From positions 1-44,003 of the forward strand of contig JADLHL010000139.1 of NCBI GenBank assembly GCA_020848815.1: a DNA stretch of 44,003 nucleotides, written 5' to 3'. This DNA is from Chitinophagaceae bacterium. Its GTDB lineage: Bacteria > Bacteroidota > Bacteroidia > Chitinophagales > Chitinophagaceae. The notes under the pieces are model-generated. The model did no database searches. It was not told where the DNA came from and saw only the letters and a list, made by a program, of their open reading frames with translations. A program made the translations under genes and the position numbers. Below are positions 25,473-34,769 of this stretch, one piece after another. The first letter of the stretch is position 1. Every line of letters starts with the position of its first letter.

Positions 25473-26438
25473 TTATTTACGGGCAATGGCTTTTTTGGCG
25501 GCAGCTACAATGTTGGGCGCATCCAAACCATATTTTTTCAGCAGGTCGGCAGGTTTTCCGCTTTCGCCAAAGGTGTCGTTGGTACCTACAAACTCAATAG
25601 GCACGGGCTTGTTGCGGGCAGCTACCTGTGCTACGCTGTCGCCGAGTCCACCGAGTACGTTGTGCTCTTCGGCAGTTACGGCACAGCCGGTTTTGCTGAT
25701 GCTGGCAATAATGGCTTCGCTATCCAACGGCTTGATGGTATGAATATTAATTACTTCTGCTGCAATGCCTTCGGCTTGCAGCGTACGGGCAGCTTCAATG
25801 GCTTTCCATACCAGGTGGCCGCATGCAAAAATGGAAACATCGGTACCTTCTGCCAGCAGCTGTGCTTTGCCAATTACAAAATCGCTGCCGTCTTCGGCAG
25901 TAAAGTTGGGCCACTTGGGGCGGCCAAAACGCAGGTACACAGGCCCTTCATAGTCGGCAATGGCCATGGTAGCAGCCTTGGTTTGGTTGAAGTCGCAGGG
26001 CACAATCACGGTCATGCCCGGCAGCATTTTCATCAGGCCAATATCTTCCAGAATTTGGTGGGTGGCACCATCTTCGCCCAGTGTAAGACCAGCATGGCTG
26101 GCGCAAATTTTTACGTTCTTATGGCTGTAGGCAATGCTCTGGCGAATTTGATCGTATACACGGCCGGTGCTAAAGTTGGCAAACGTAGTGGTGTATGGAA
26201 TGTAGCCGCCAATGGTGAGGCCGGCAGCAATGCCCATCATGTTGGCTTCGGCAATGCCCACTTGTACAAAACGCTCCGGAAAGTCTTTGATGAATGGGCC
26301 GAGCTTCAAAGAACCGGCGAGGTCGGCCGTAAGGGCTACCACTTTGGGGTTGCGTTTTCCGGCTTCGTAAATGCCTTCACCAAAACCACCGCGGGTTTCT
26401 TTTTCATTTTGTACTACTATATCAGATAACTGGGGCAT
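25473..26438 (-). CDS. Transketolase, C-terminal subunit
   Basis: The 321-aa protein covers the pyrimidine-binding and C-terminal domains of a split transketolase. It begins NEKETRGGFGEGIYEAGK, holds the cofactor-contacting glutamate E64 in GIAEANMMGIAAGL, and includes HAGLTLGEDGATHQILEDIGLM and VTAEEHNVLGGLGDSV. It needs an N-terminal subunit binding the ThDP diphosphate end; that gene usually sits directly upstream, but here galE lies upstream instead. The start at MPQLSDIV (26438) avoids extra upstream codons that overlap the galE terminator region. Whether it works as transketolase or another two-subunit ThDP enzyme depends on the missing partner. Confidence 0.9.
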   Translation of the reverse strand: MPQLSDIVVQNEKETRGGFGEGIYEAGKRNPKVVALTADLAGSLKLGPFIKDFPERFVQVGIAEANMMGIAAGLTIGGYIPYTTTFANFSTGRVYDQIRQSIAYSHKNVKICASHAGLTLGEDGATHQILEDIGLMKMLPGMTVIVPCDFNQTKAATMAIADYEGPVYLRFGRPKWPNFTAEDGSDFVIGKAQLLAEGTDVSIFACGHLVWKAIEAARTLQAEGIAAEVINIHTIKPLDSEAIIASISKTGCAVTAEEHNVLGGLGDSVAQVAARNKPVPIEFVGTNDTFGESGKPADLLKKYGLDAPNIVAAAKKAIARK

Positions 26439-26512
26439 AGCTGAAAATTTTGTGCCGCGAAAATAGTTGTAAACCTGCAAGCAGGGCTTAAAAAAATCCC
26501 GTTCTGCTGTTG

Positions 26513-26554
26513 AAAAAAACAAGGCCCTGCCGATGCAAACATCTACAGGGCCTT
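26513..26554 (-). terminator. Terminator of galE
   Basis: AAGGCCCTG (26521-26529) pairs with CAGGGCCTT (26546-26554), with an inner GATG/CATC stem. Seven A on the plus strand give a T run on the minus strand. It lies 23 bp after the galE stop. Confidence 0.82.
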
Positions 26555-26577
26555 CTATAGTGCTACACAACAATTCG

Positions 26578-27633
26578 TTAGTTCAAAAAAGCTTGCTGCA
26601 AGCCTTGCAGGGCTTCATCTTCCCGTATGCGGAGTTCCCATTTCCAGGCACTGCTCATCATATCATCAAGGTTGTACTGGCATTGCCAGCCCAGCTCATG
26701 CACAGCTTTTTCATTGTTGGCATAAATGGCTACAATATCGCCGGGCCTGCGTGGCCCCACTTGGTAGTTGAGGGCAACACCACTTACTTTTTCAAATGCC
26801 TTGATGGCTTCCAGCACGGTTACGCCATTGCCTGTGCCAAGGTTGAAAATGTCTATTTGTTTAGTGCTTTCACCGTTCATCAGCCGCTGCACTGCCAGGG
26901 TATGTGCATGCGAAATATCGCAGATATGAATGTAGTCGCGGATGCAGCTGCCATCACGGGTGTCGTAGTCAGACCCGTACACCTGCATCATAGGCAGTTT
27001 GCCAATAGCCGTTTGGGTAATGGCCGGCACAAGGTTGGCCGGTTTGCCCAATGGCAGCTCACCTATCAGGGCTGTGGGGTGAGCACCAACAGGATTGAAA
27101 TAGCGGAGCAAAATGCATTTGGTAGTGCCCAGTTTGGCTACTTCGGCAATCATTTGTTCGCCCATTTGCTTGGTAAGGCCATAGGGGCTTTCGGCAGGTT
27201 TTACAGGCGACTGCTCCGTAACCGGAATGCTATCGGGGCTGCCATATACTGTGCAAGAAGAAGAAAACACAAAATGTCCAATAGCAAACTCACGGGTGCA
27301 CTTCAGCAGGTTGATGAGTGAAATGAGGTTGTTTTCAAAATACATCAATGGCTTTTCTACCGACTCACCCACGGCTTTGTAGGCAGCAAAATGAATGATG
27401 GCAGCCACGTCAGGGTTTTCTTCAAACACAGCCCTGGTTTCATCAAAACTGCAGAGGTCTACTTTATAGTTTTTGATTTTGCGGCCGGTAATTTTTTCTA
27501 CACCTTCCAGCAGGTAAGTAGTGCTGCGGCTGTTATCGTCAATAGAAATTACGTCAAATCCGTTTTCTACTAAATCTACAATGGTGTGGGAGCCGATGAA
27601 GCCACAACCACCGGTTACAAGAATTTTTGGCAT
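26578..27633 (-). CDS. galE: UDP-glucose 4-epimerase
   Basis: The 351-aa protein has the Rossmann NAD motif GGCGFIG (8-14), the SSS of the active site at 124-126, and the catalytic pair Y151 and K155 (YGLTK). The rest matches GalE, including RYFNPVGAHPTALIGE and GDIVAIYA. It interconverts UDP-glucose and UDP-galactose for surface polysaccharides. It is a single gene with its own terminator. A TAnnTTTG element ends 4 bp before the start codon, suggesting a leaderless or nearly leaderless mRNA. Confidence 0.96.
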   Translation of the reverse strand: MPKILVTGGCGFIGSHTIVDLVENGFDVISIDDNSRSTTYLLEGVEKITGRKIKNYKVDLCSFDETRAVFEENPDVAAIIHFAAYKAVGESVEKPLMYFENNLISLINLLKCTREFAIGHFVFSSSCTVYGSPDSIPVTEQSPVKPAESPYGLTKQMGEQMIAEVAKLGTTKCILLRYFNPVGAHPTALIGELPLGKPANLVPAITQTAIGKLPMMQVYGSDYDTRDGSCIRDYIHICDISHAHTLAVQRLMNGESTKQIDIFNLGTGNGVTVLEAIKAFEKVSGVALNYQVGPRRPGDIVAIYANNEKAVHELGWQCQYNLDDMMSSAWKWELRIREDEALQGLQQAFLN

Positions 27634-27637
27634 GCAA

Positions 27638-27645
27638 CAAAGTTA
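27638..27645 (-). promoter_or_regulatory. Candidate -7 element for galE
   Basis: On the minus strand this reads TAACTTTG, an exact match to TAnnTTTG, ending 4 bp before the galE ATG. A TTG tract upstream is slightly farther than the usual spacing, so support is partial. Confidence 0.35.
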
Positions 27646-27670
27646 ATAGTTGCACACGGGCTATCCATGC

Positions 27671-27700
27671 AAAAAATGCGACCCGTTTGAGTCGCATTTT
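27671..27700 (-). terminator. Terminator of the phosphate-transporter operon
   Basis: AAAATGCGAC (27673-27682) pairs with GTCGCATTTT (27691-27700) over an 8-nt loop. Six A at 27671-27676 give the minus-strand T run. It follows the pit stop by about 37 bp. Confidence 0.78.
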
Positions 27701-27706
27701 ATTGCT

Positions 27707-27722
27707 ATACACAATTGTGTAT
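27707..27722. promoter_or_regulatory. Perfect 16-bp palindrome after pit
   Basis: ATACACAATTGTGTAT is its own reverse complement. It sits 14 bp beyond the pit stop and 6 bp from the terminator stem. It may be a protein site or simply part of a compound 3' structure; no known box is matched. Confidence 0.3.
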
Positions 27723-27736
27723 GTAGAAAAAAACAA

Positions 27737-28936
27737 TTAAGAACCGTAGTAAAAACGGACGAGGTAATAAACTCCGGCTGCCAGTGCAGCACTTACTGGT
27801 ATCGTCAATATCCATGCCCACAGCAGGTTGAGCGTTACGCCCCAGCGTACAGCACTCAAACGCTTGGTAGCACCTACACCTATAATAGAACCAGTAATGG
27901 TATGCGTGGTAGAAACCGGAATTTTTAATGCCTCTGTAACGAAGAGGGTAATAGCACCGGCTGTTTCGGCAGCTACCCCTTCAAACGGGGTAACCTTGGT
28001 AATGCGGGTGCCCATGGTTTTTACAATTTTCCAACCGCCACTCATGGTGCCAATGCCAATGGCTGCATAACAGGCGAGTGGTACCCAAACCGGCATTTCA
28101 TCAAAGCCGGCAATGTTGCCGTTGGCAATGAGAGCCGCGGTAATGATACCCATTACTTTTTGCGCATCATTGCCACCGTGGCCAATGCTGAATGCCGCTG
28201 ATGAAACCAGCTGCAACCGCTTAAACCATTGGTTGCTGCGGGCAGCATTCAGTGTGCTCAGGAAGAAAGTAAACACGGCCATTACCAGCAAAATGAACGC
28301 CAGCAAAATCCACTTAAAGTTGGAGCCATGAAAAATCACTTTCAGCGCATGGCTTTCGAAGTGGGTTTTCAGTTTGGCAGGATCTGTTACCAGGTTGAAG
28401 TACAAAAACAAGGCAACCAAACCAATAACCACCAGTGAAATAATTTTTGGTGCAGGGCCTTTGCGAAATGAATTGATAAACCACAGCGATATGATAAAGG
28501 CCATGAGCATACCAACCATGGGCGCCAGTACAATAAAGCTGGCAATCTCCATTACTTTTTCGCTGTTTACCGAGCCAAAGCCGGCATGGGCTATGGCTGC
28601 GCCGGCAAAGCCTCCAATCAATGTATGCGAAGAGGAAGAAGGAATGCCAAACCACCAGGTAAAGAGGTTCCAGGCAATGGCTGCCAGCAAACCGCTGAAA
28701 ATAACCGGGAGGGTAATGAATTCTTCGTGTACGGTTTTTGCAATGGTATTGGCTACGCCGTGGTCTTTAAAAATAAAGAAGGCCACAAAGTTGAATACCG
28801 CCGCCCACACCACCGCCTGAAAAGGCGTTAGTACTTTGGTAGAAACGATGGTAGCAATGGAGTTGGCAGCATCATGAAAACCATTGATGTAATCAAAAAT
28901 GAGTGCCAGTGCTATAATGACAACCAGAAAAGTCAT
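27737..28936 (-). CDS. Inorganic phosphate transporter, PiT family
   Basis: The 399-aa membrane protein has the duplicated PiT signatures: FDYINGFHDAANSIATIVST at the N-terminus and the second family repeat PVSTTHTITGSIIGVGATKR near the C-terminus, with about ten hydrophobic helices. PiT proteins import phosphate or metal phosphate using the proton or sodium gradient. It starts 54 bp after the DUF47 gene on the same strand, the classic pairing. It is a low-affinity alternative to Pst; no pst genes are present here. Confidence 0.95.
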   Translation of the reverse strand: MTFLVVIIALALIFDYINGFHDAANSIATIVSTKVLTPFQAVVWAAVFNFVAFFIFKDHGVANTIAKTVHEEFITLPVIFSGLLAAIAWNLFTWWFGIPSSSSHTLIGGFAGAAIAHAGFGSVNSEKVMEIASFIVLAPMVGMLMAFIISLWFINSFRKGPAPKIISLVVIGLVALFLYFNLVTDPAKLKTHFESHALKVIFHGSNFKWILLAFILLVMAVFTFFLSTLNAARSNQWFKRLQLVSSAAFSIGHGGNDAQKVMGIITAALIANGNIAGFDEMPVWVPLACYAAIGIGTMSGGWKIVKTMGTRITKVTPFEGVAAETAGAITLFVTEALKIPVSTTHTITGSIIGVGATKRLSAVRWGVTLNLLWAWILTIPVSAALAAGVYYLVRFYYGS

Positions 28937-28990
28937 AAACAGTATTGAGAATGAAAAGGAAACAACCGGATGAAATCATCCAAGGTCGCT

Positions 28991-29638
28991 TTACGCATAT
29001 TTAATAATGATTGACTCAATCACATTGCCGGCGTCTTCAAACTTATCGGTTACCAGTTCCAGTACCTGATAAATTTCTCTTTTCTTAATCACTTCTTTGG
29101 CATCGGGCTCGGTGGCAAACAAGCGTTCAATGCTCAGGTCAAATACATCGTCGGCCTGGTTTTCAATGCTGTTTACCCGTACCAGTGCATCGGTAATGCT
29201 GCGTACATTTTTCATGTTGCGCAGTTCTTTTACCGCTGTTTTTACCTGTATGCAGCCTTGCTCAATCAGGTCAGCAAATTTAGAAATGCCAATATCGTTG
29301 GGGTTTACCCGGTAAAAGTTGATTTTTTTGGCAGATGCGTAGATGTAATCTGCAATATCATCGAGGGCTGAGGCCAGGTAGTGTATGTCTTCGCGGTCGA
29401 ACGGTGTAATGAAGTTGCGGCCCAGTTCGGTAAAAATGCGGTGGGTTACTTCATCATTTTTGTGCTCCAGGTCTTCTACTTGTTTAATGAGGGCTGCACG
29501 TTTGTCATAGTCGGTTTCGTTCACTATTTCCTTCAGCTTCTTACCCATTATTTCGAGGTTGTCGGCTACGTTTTCAAACAAATCGAAGAATACCCGGTCT
29601 TTGGGCAGAAAGAATTTGAGTACAGAATTGAGACCCAT
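28991..29638 (-). CDS. DUF47 (PhoU-like) phosphate transport regulator
   Basis: A 215-aa all-helical protein of the DUF47 family: NSVLKFFLPKDRVFFDLFE start, the EDLEHKNDEVTHRIFTEL metal-binding helix with acidic/His residues, REDIHYLASALDDIADYIY and the C-terminal FEDAGNVIESIIIKYA. DUF47 proteins resemble PhoU and modulate the adjacent Pit transporter. It is the first gene of the DUF47-pit operon and divergent from the GH28 gene. Confidence 0.93.
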   Translation of the reverse strand: MGLNSVLKFFLPKDRVFFDLFENVADNLEIMGKKLKEIVNETDYDKRAALIKQVEDLEHKNDEVTHRIFTELGRNFITPFDREDIHYLASALDDIADYIYASAKKINFYRVNPNDIGISKFADLIEQGCIQVKTAVKELRNMKNVRSITDALVRVNSIENQADDVFDLSIERLFATEPDAKEVIKKREIYQVLELVTDKFEDAGNVIESIIIKYA

Positions 29639-29843
29639 GATGTAGTTGTTTTTTGCGCAGCAAAGGTCAGCGGATAGATGCTCAGTAAACGCATGCTGTT
29701 ATTTGGTAATAATTTCTTAACAATGAAATAATGTAGCTGCTGCAGCGCCGAAAGGCTGCCTCCCTTATATCAATCGTTTGCGGACAGCACAGGACACTCG
29801 GCTTTGGCGGTTGGCTACTTTTATGGGGCTAATCATTTGCCAT

Positions 29844-31133
29844 ATGTACAAATTTCGCCTCGTGGCCATCTTTCCGATGGTTTTGCTCGCCATTGCTACT
29901 TCCGCTTCGCCCTTTTATGGGTCCGACAGCTCGAATACAACATACGTTATTACACAACACGGCGTAGGTACCGACAGCAGCAAGCTGAGCACAGCAGCCA
30001 TTCAACAAGTGATAGACAAAGCTGAAGCAAATGGTGGCGGAACCATTGTTGTACCGAAAGGTGTGTTTTTAACCGGCGCTTTGTTTTTTAAACCCAACAC
30101 CAAATTGCAGTTGCAGGAAGGGGCGCAGCTCAAAGGCTCCGATGATATCAGCAATTATCCGTTGCTGCCCTCCCGTATGGAAGGCCGCAGCATTTACTAT
30201 TTCGCAGCCCTCATAAATGCCTATCATGTAGATGGTTTTGAGATCAACGGCCCTGGCACCATTAATGGTAACGGACACCGCTACTGGCAATACTTTTGGG
30301 ACTACCGCGACTCTGTGAAAAAGACCGGCCGCAGTGCTACCAACCTTGAAGTACACCGGCCACGGTTGGTATTCATCTGGGGTAGCAATAATGTAACCAT
30401 TCGCAATGTGAAGCTGCACAATGCAGGCTTTTGGACCACTCACTTGTACCAGTGCAACAATGTGCTGATTGAAAACTGCGATATCCGTTCGCCGTTTGCA
30501 CCGGTAAAGGCGCCGAGCACCGATGGTATTGATATTGATGTGTGTAAAAACGTGACTGTTCGCAAATGCTATATCTCAGTAAATGATGATGCGGTGTGTG
30601 TAAAAGGCGGTAAAGGCCCCGATGCTCATTTGCGTAGCGAAAACGGTGTGGTAGAAAACATTCTGATTGAAGATTGTGTGTTTGGCGAATCGCATGGTAC
30701 ACTCACATTTGGCAGCGAAAGCATTCATGCCCGCAACATTGTAATGCGCAATTGTGTGATGGAACACAACACGTCCATCCTGCGGTTGAAAATGCGCCCC
30801 GATACGTATCAGATTTATGAAAACGTACGCATCGAAAACATCACGGGCAAGTGCGGCACTATTATTAGCATGGCACCATGGACGCAGTTTTTTGATATGG
30901 GTGGCAGTACCGCCAAACCCTATGCACAAGTACGCAACATTGTTTTCAACAACATACAGGTGCAGTGCAACAGCCTGGGCACTATGGAAGGAAACCCCAT
31001 GGATACTGTAAGTGCTATACAGTTCAACAATGTGAAAGCTACCGCCAAAGCACCGGTGTTGAAAACGCCATATAAAGCAGGCATTGCGTTGAACAATGTA
31101 TTGGTAAACGGCCAGCCATTTGAGTGGAAGTAG
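29844..31133 (+). CDS. Glycoside hydrolase family 28 (polygalacturonase-like)
   Basis: The 429-aa secreted enzyme has a signal peptide, then GGGTIVVPKGVFLTGAL and a beta-helix body. Catalytic-region motifs are STDGID (D227), NDDAVCVKGG (D248, D249), ESHGTLTFGSE (H284) and RLKMRPD (314-320), which match the NTD / DD / GHG / RIK set of GH28. GH28 enzymes hydrolyse polygalacturonan or rhamnogalacturonan. The start MYKFRLVAIF (29844) gives the signal peptide; an upstream in-frame ATG at 29778 does not. It precedes the DUF4450 gene by 129 bp on the same strand. Confidence 0.93.
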   Translation: MYKFRLVAIFPMVLLAIATSASPFYGSDSSNTTYVITQHGVGTDSSKLSTAAIQQVIDKAEANGGGTIVVPKGVFLTGALFFKPNTKLQLQEGAQLKGSDDISNYPLLPSRMEGRSIYYFAALINAYHVDGFEINGPGTINGNGHRYWQYFWDYRDSVKKTGRSATNLEVHRPRLVFIWGSNNVTIRNVKLHNAGFWTTHLYQCNNVLIENCDIRSPFAPVKAPSTDGIDIDVCKNVTVRKCYISVNDDAVCVKGGKGPDAHLRSENGVVENILIEDCVFGESHGTLTFGSESIHARNIVMRNCVMEHNTSILRLKMRPDTYQIYENVRIENITGKCGTIISMAPWTQFFDMGGSTAKPYAQVRNIVFNNIQVQCNSLGTMEGNPMDTVSAIQFNNVKATAKAPVLKTPYKAGIALNNVLVNGQPFEWK

Positions 31134-31170
31134 CGGTTGTACATTTATGTGTAACTAAAATATTTTCTGT

Positions 31171-31219
31171 AGATGAGTAACATCGCCGACACGGGCAGTG
31201 AGGCCTGCTACAGCAACAG
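31171..31219 (+). repeat. Dispersed intergenic hairpin repeat, copy 1
   Basis: The GATGAGTAAC box is followed about 20 bp later by a GAGGCCTGCTACAGC hairpin half, with GCAG/CTGC able to pair. The same architecture occurs at 38564, 38708 (partial) and 43686. It lies between the GH28 and DUF4450 genes. Confidence 0.5.
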
Positions 31220-31262
31220 TAAGTTGCGTTTGTGAAGAGGCCATCCATAAAATTCTTAGTGA

Positions 31263-34200
31263 ATGAAGGAGTTTGTATTTGTAACCTGTTTGCTGTTTTT
31301 TTTCGCTGCTGCAGTAGCGCAGGAGAAAAAAATATGGCACGGCATTCAACGTGAAGTACGGTATCGTCCGGAAGGAAATGATATTGTTATTGAAAACGGC
31401 ACAAGGCGTTTTAACCGTGCATTGTATGGTGGCAATACAGCCTTTCGTGCAGAAGCCGGCGACCTGCCAGAGTTTGCATTATACATGCCGGGCATGGGTG
31501 GCAATCTGAAATTTGGTTTTGTTATCAATGGAAAAAGTAAATGGCTGATTGAAGCAAAACATATCAAAGCCTTGTATCGTGCGGGTTCCATGTTGTACGA
31601 AATAAAAGATCCGTTGCTGGGCAATGCAGTGATTTATGTACACGCCATTGCATTGTACGACAGAGAAGGGTTGATGGTGAAATTGTGTACAAGCAATGCG
31701 CCAGCGGGCTTGCAAATAGTGGCTGCTTATGGTGGCGCAACAGGCAAAAAGTTTTCACGTGATGGAGATATTGGTGCAGATCCTGAATCCTCATTTTACC
31801 TGAAGCCTGAGTATTGTAAGGATAATATTTATACTATAAAGAATAACCATTTCAGTCTGCTGTATGGTTTTGCAAAACCTTTAAGCGAAGAAGAACGCTA
31901 CGAAGTACAGCATTTGCCCAATGCACAAACCAACAATGCAGCTGCAGATAAAGCAAAAGCAATCGCGGCTGTGTTTCCTGAAAATACAGTGATGAAAATT
32001 GCGGATGCCACACAATTGCAATCGCCACAAAGTTTTCTCACAGCTGCAACTTCAACAGAAGCACCTGCACTATCGGCAGTTGTGGACGCACAAAAAGCAC
32101 CCCTGTATTTTTTAATACAGAAGTCGGAAAAAAGTCAAACTGTTGCTTACCAGCAATTACCAACGATATTTTCGCAAGCAGAAATTGCCAGAAAAAAAAT
32201 TGCTAACAGCATAACCATCAACACACCCGATGCACACATGAATGCATTGGGCCCGGCATTAAGTATTGCTGCTGATGCCGTATGGGAAGATCCATCATTT
32301 ATGCATGGTGCTGTGGCATGGCGTATGCGGCTGAATGGCTGGCGGGGAGCGTACCTCGCCGATGTAATGGGCTGGCACGACAGAGCCAGAAAACATTTTA
32401 ACGGATATGCATTGTCGCAGGTTACAACACCTGCCAGCGGGCCCGTTGTAGCCGACACAGCATTGCATTTGGGACGGCAACTTGAAAAGTTGGGGACTTC
32501 ATTATTTAGTAGCGGATACATTTCAAGAAATCCGGGTGGCGATTTACGTGCCCATCATTACGATATGAATTTGGTATTCATCGATCAGTTGCTCAATCAT
32601 TTCAACTGGACCGGTGATACTGCGTATGTAAAACAGATGTGGCCTTTGCTGGTGCGGCATCTCGATTGGGAAAAACGAAATTTTGATGTGGATGGCGACG
32701 GACTGTATGATTCCTATGCGGCTATCTGGGCAAGCGATGCTTTGCAGTATAGCGGCGGCGGTGTCACACATTCTTCGGCGTACAATTACCGGTCAAATAA
32801 AATGGCTGCACAACTGGCCAAAATCATTGGCGAAGATGGCAGCAAGTATGCAGCAGAAGCCGCTACAATACTCAATGCCATCAACCAGCAATTGTGGATG
32901 AAAAATAAAGGTTGGTATGCCGAATACAAAGATTTGTTGGGCAATAAATTGTTGCATGAATCAGCTGCCTTATGGACCATCTATCATGCACTCGATGAAG
33001 GCATTGCCGATCCCATTCAAGCGTATCAATCTTTGCAATATGTAAATGCATATATACCACGTATGCCCATTGTGGCCAAGGGTTTGCAAGATTCAACTTT
33101 ATACACTTTATCTACCAGTAACTGGCAGCCTTACACCTGGAGTTTGAATAATGTGGCATTGTCAGAGTTGCTGCATACCACATTGGCGTACTGGCAGGGC
33201 GGGCAAAAAGAAGAGGCGTATCAATTATGGAAAAGTTCGTTGATGGAAAGTATGTATCTGGGTGCCAGCCCCGGCAATATTCAACAGCTTAGTTTTTACG
33301 ATGCCATACGCGGCGAACTCTATCGTGATTTTGCCGATCCTGTAGGAATGGCTGCCCGTTCTTTAGTGGAAGGATTGTTTGGCATAACGCCAGATTTGCT
33401 CAATCATTCTTTAACCGTGAAACCCGGATTGCCAAAGCAGTGGAACCATGCTTCCCTCAATACACCTGACATTTCATTTGCATTTAAGCGAAAAGGATTG
33501 GTTGAAGAATACACTCTTGCTACTCGTTTTAAAAAGGCTGTGAAGTTGCAGCTGATTTTGCCAGCCTATCGGGATGTCATTGCATCGGTTACTGTGAATG
33601 GGAAAGCAGCTACATGGAAAAATGTAGATAGCATTATTGGACAGCCCGCCTTGCAAATAGATGCCGCTCCTGCAAAAAAAAATACCGTTGTGATACAATG
33701 GAAAGGTGCCGCATTTGAAAAACCACAACACCAGTTAGCCTATAACGGAAAGGAACTGGTGCAGGTAACTTTGAAACAGGCAACTGTCTTAAACGCCCAT
33801 CAGCCGGTGGAAGTATTGCGCAACCTGATATACAGCAGCAATACGGTTTCGGGAAAGCTAAACGATGCAGGCGTAAACAGCCTTTACCTGCAATTGAAAC
33901 AAGGAAACTTTACATGGTTTCAACCGTTGAGCTTTTCACTCATAAAAGATGAGTTGGTGTATCAGGAGCCTGCTATTTCAGCTACCACAACATTTGAAAA
34001 AATTGATATTACACCCTACTTCAACGATGCGGTAACCAATATTTTCAAGAACGAATATTTATCGCCACGCCCTGCTGTGCCTACGTTGCAGCTGCCTGTA
34101 CAAGGTATTGGCAATTGGGCGTATCCGCTTACAACAGCAAACATTAGCGATAGCGGCTTGCGTGTAAAAGCTGGCGTCAAAAACGAAGTGATTATCAATC

Positions 34201-34706
34201 ATATTCCATTCAACACTCCATCTGCTGAAAAAAAGAATATCGTCTTTACATCTATGTGGGATAATTATCCCGATTCGGTTGTGCTACCATTAACCGGGAA
34301 AGCTTCACATGCTTATTTGTTGATGGCGGGTAGTACCAACCCCATGCAAAGCCGAATGCTGAATGGAACGGTTGAAGTAACTTATGCAGATGGAACTTCC
34401 ACAACATTGCCATTACGCAATCCTGAAAACTGGTGGCCCATTGAGCAAGATTATTTTGTAGATGGTTTTGCATTTACCGCAGGCGACACCAAACCCACCC
34501 GTGTATTGCTCAAGACGGGAGAAGTGATGCCGCCGAATTATAAATACACAGGCATCAAAGGTTTTTCCAATTTTGGTATTGATGGCGGAGCTGCTACTGT
34601 GCTGAACGTACCCTTGAATCCGAACAAACAATTAAAGGGCATGACACTCAAAACCATTGCCAACGATGTAGTCATTGGTTTGATGAGTGTAACGCTGGTA
34701 CGCTAA
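31263..34706 (+). CDS. Large secreted DUF4450-family putative glycosidase
   Basis: A 1147-aa protein with a signal peptide (VTCLLFFFAAAVAQ). Residues about 40-250 form a DUF4450-type beta domain (GTRRFNRALYGGNTAFRAEAG). Residues about 370-720 look like an (alpha/alpha)6 toroid: LRAHHYDMNLVFIDQLLNHF, DWEKRNFDVDGDGLYD, SWQPYTWS-like and GGQKEEAYQLWKSS. A C-terminal beta region follows. These traits match DUF4450 proteins of polysaccharide-utilisation loci, and the toroid suggests glycoside hydrolase activity; the catalytic acids cannot be named safely. Pairing with a GH28 gene points to pectic side chains such as rhamnogalacturonan (inference). Confidence 0.85.
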   Translation: MKEFVFVTCLLFFFAAAVAQEKKIWHGIQREVRYRPEGNDIVIENGTRRFNRALYGGNTAFRAEAGDLPEFALYMPGMGGNLKFGFVINGKSKWLIEAKHIKALYRAGSMLYEIKDPLLGNAVIYVHAIALYDREGLMVKLCTSNAPAGLQIVAAYGGATGKKFSRDGDIGADPESSFYLKPEYCKDNIYTIKNNHFSLLYGFAKPLSEEERYEVQHLPNAQTNNAAADKAKAIAAVFPENTVMKIADATQLQSPQSFLTAATSTEAPALSAVVDAQKAPLYFLIQKSEKSQTVAYQQLPTIFSQAEIARKKIANSITINTPDAHMNALGPALSIAADAVWEDPSFMHGAVAWRMRLNGWRGAYLADVMGWHDRARKHFNGYALSQVTTPASGPVVADTALHLGRQLEKLGTSLFSSGYISRNPGGDLRAHHYDMNLVFIDQLLNHFNWTGDTAYVKQMWPLLVRHLDWEKRNFDVDGDGLYDSYAAIWASDALQYSGGGVTHSSAYNYRSNKMAAQLAKIIGEDGSKYAAEAATILNAINQQLWMKNKGWYAEYKDLLGNKLLHESAALWTIYHALDEGIADPIQAYQSLQYVNAYIPRMPIVAKGLQDSTLYTLSTSNWQPYTWSLNNVALSELLHTTLAYWQGGQKEEAYQLWKSSLMESMYLGASPGNIQQLSFYDAIRGELYRDFADPVGMAARSLVEGLFGITPDLLNHSLTVKPGLPKQWNHASLNTPDISFAFKRKGLVEEYTLATRFKKAVKLQLILPAYRDVIASVTVNGKAATWKNVDSIIGQPALQIDAAPAKKNTVVIQWKGAAFEKPQHQLAYNGKELVQVTLKQATVLNAHQPVEVLRNLIYSSNTVSGKLNDAGVNSLYLQLKQGNFTWFQPLSFSLIKDELVYQEPAISATTTFEKIDITPYFNDAVTNIFKNEYLSPRPAVPTLQLPVQGIGNWAYPLTTANISDSGLRVKAGVKNEVIINHIPFNTPSAEKKNIVFTSMWDNYPDSVVLPLTGKASHAYLLMAGSTNPMQSRMLNGTVEVTYADGTSTTLPLRNPENWWPIEQDYFVDGFAFTAGDTKPTRVLLKTGEVMPPNYKYTGIKGFSNFGIDGGAATVLNVPLNPNKQLKGMTLKTIANDVVIGLMSVTLVR

Positions 34707-34769
34707 TTTTCCGTTATTGATGTGAAGGGGGCACAGGTGCAAACGAAAAGCTTTGCAGTCATCATTATA

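Noticed and set aside
25461-26429. 322-codon plus-strand frame
   Set aside because: Antisense shadow of the transketolase subunit; the sequence has no recognisable domain.
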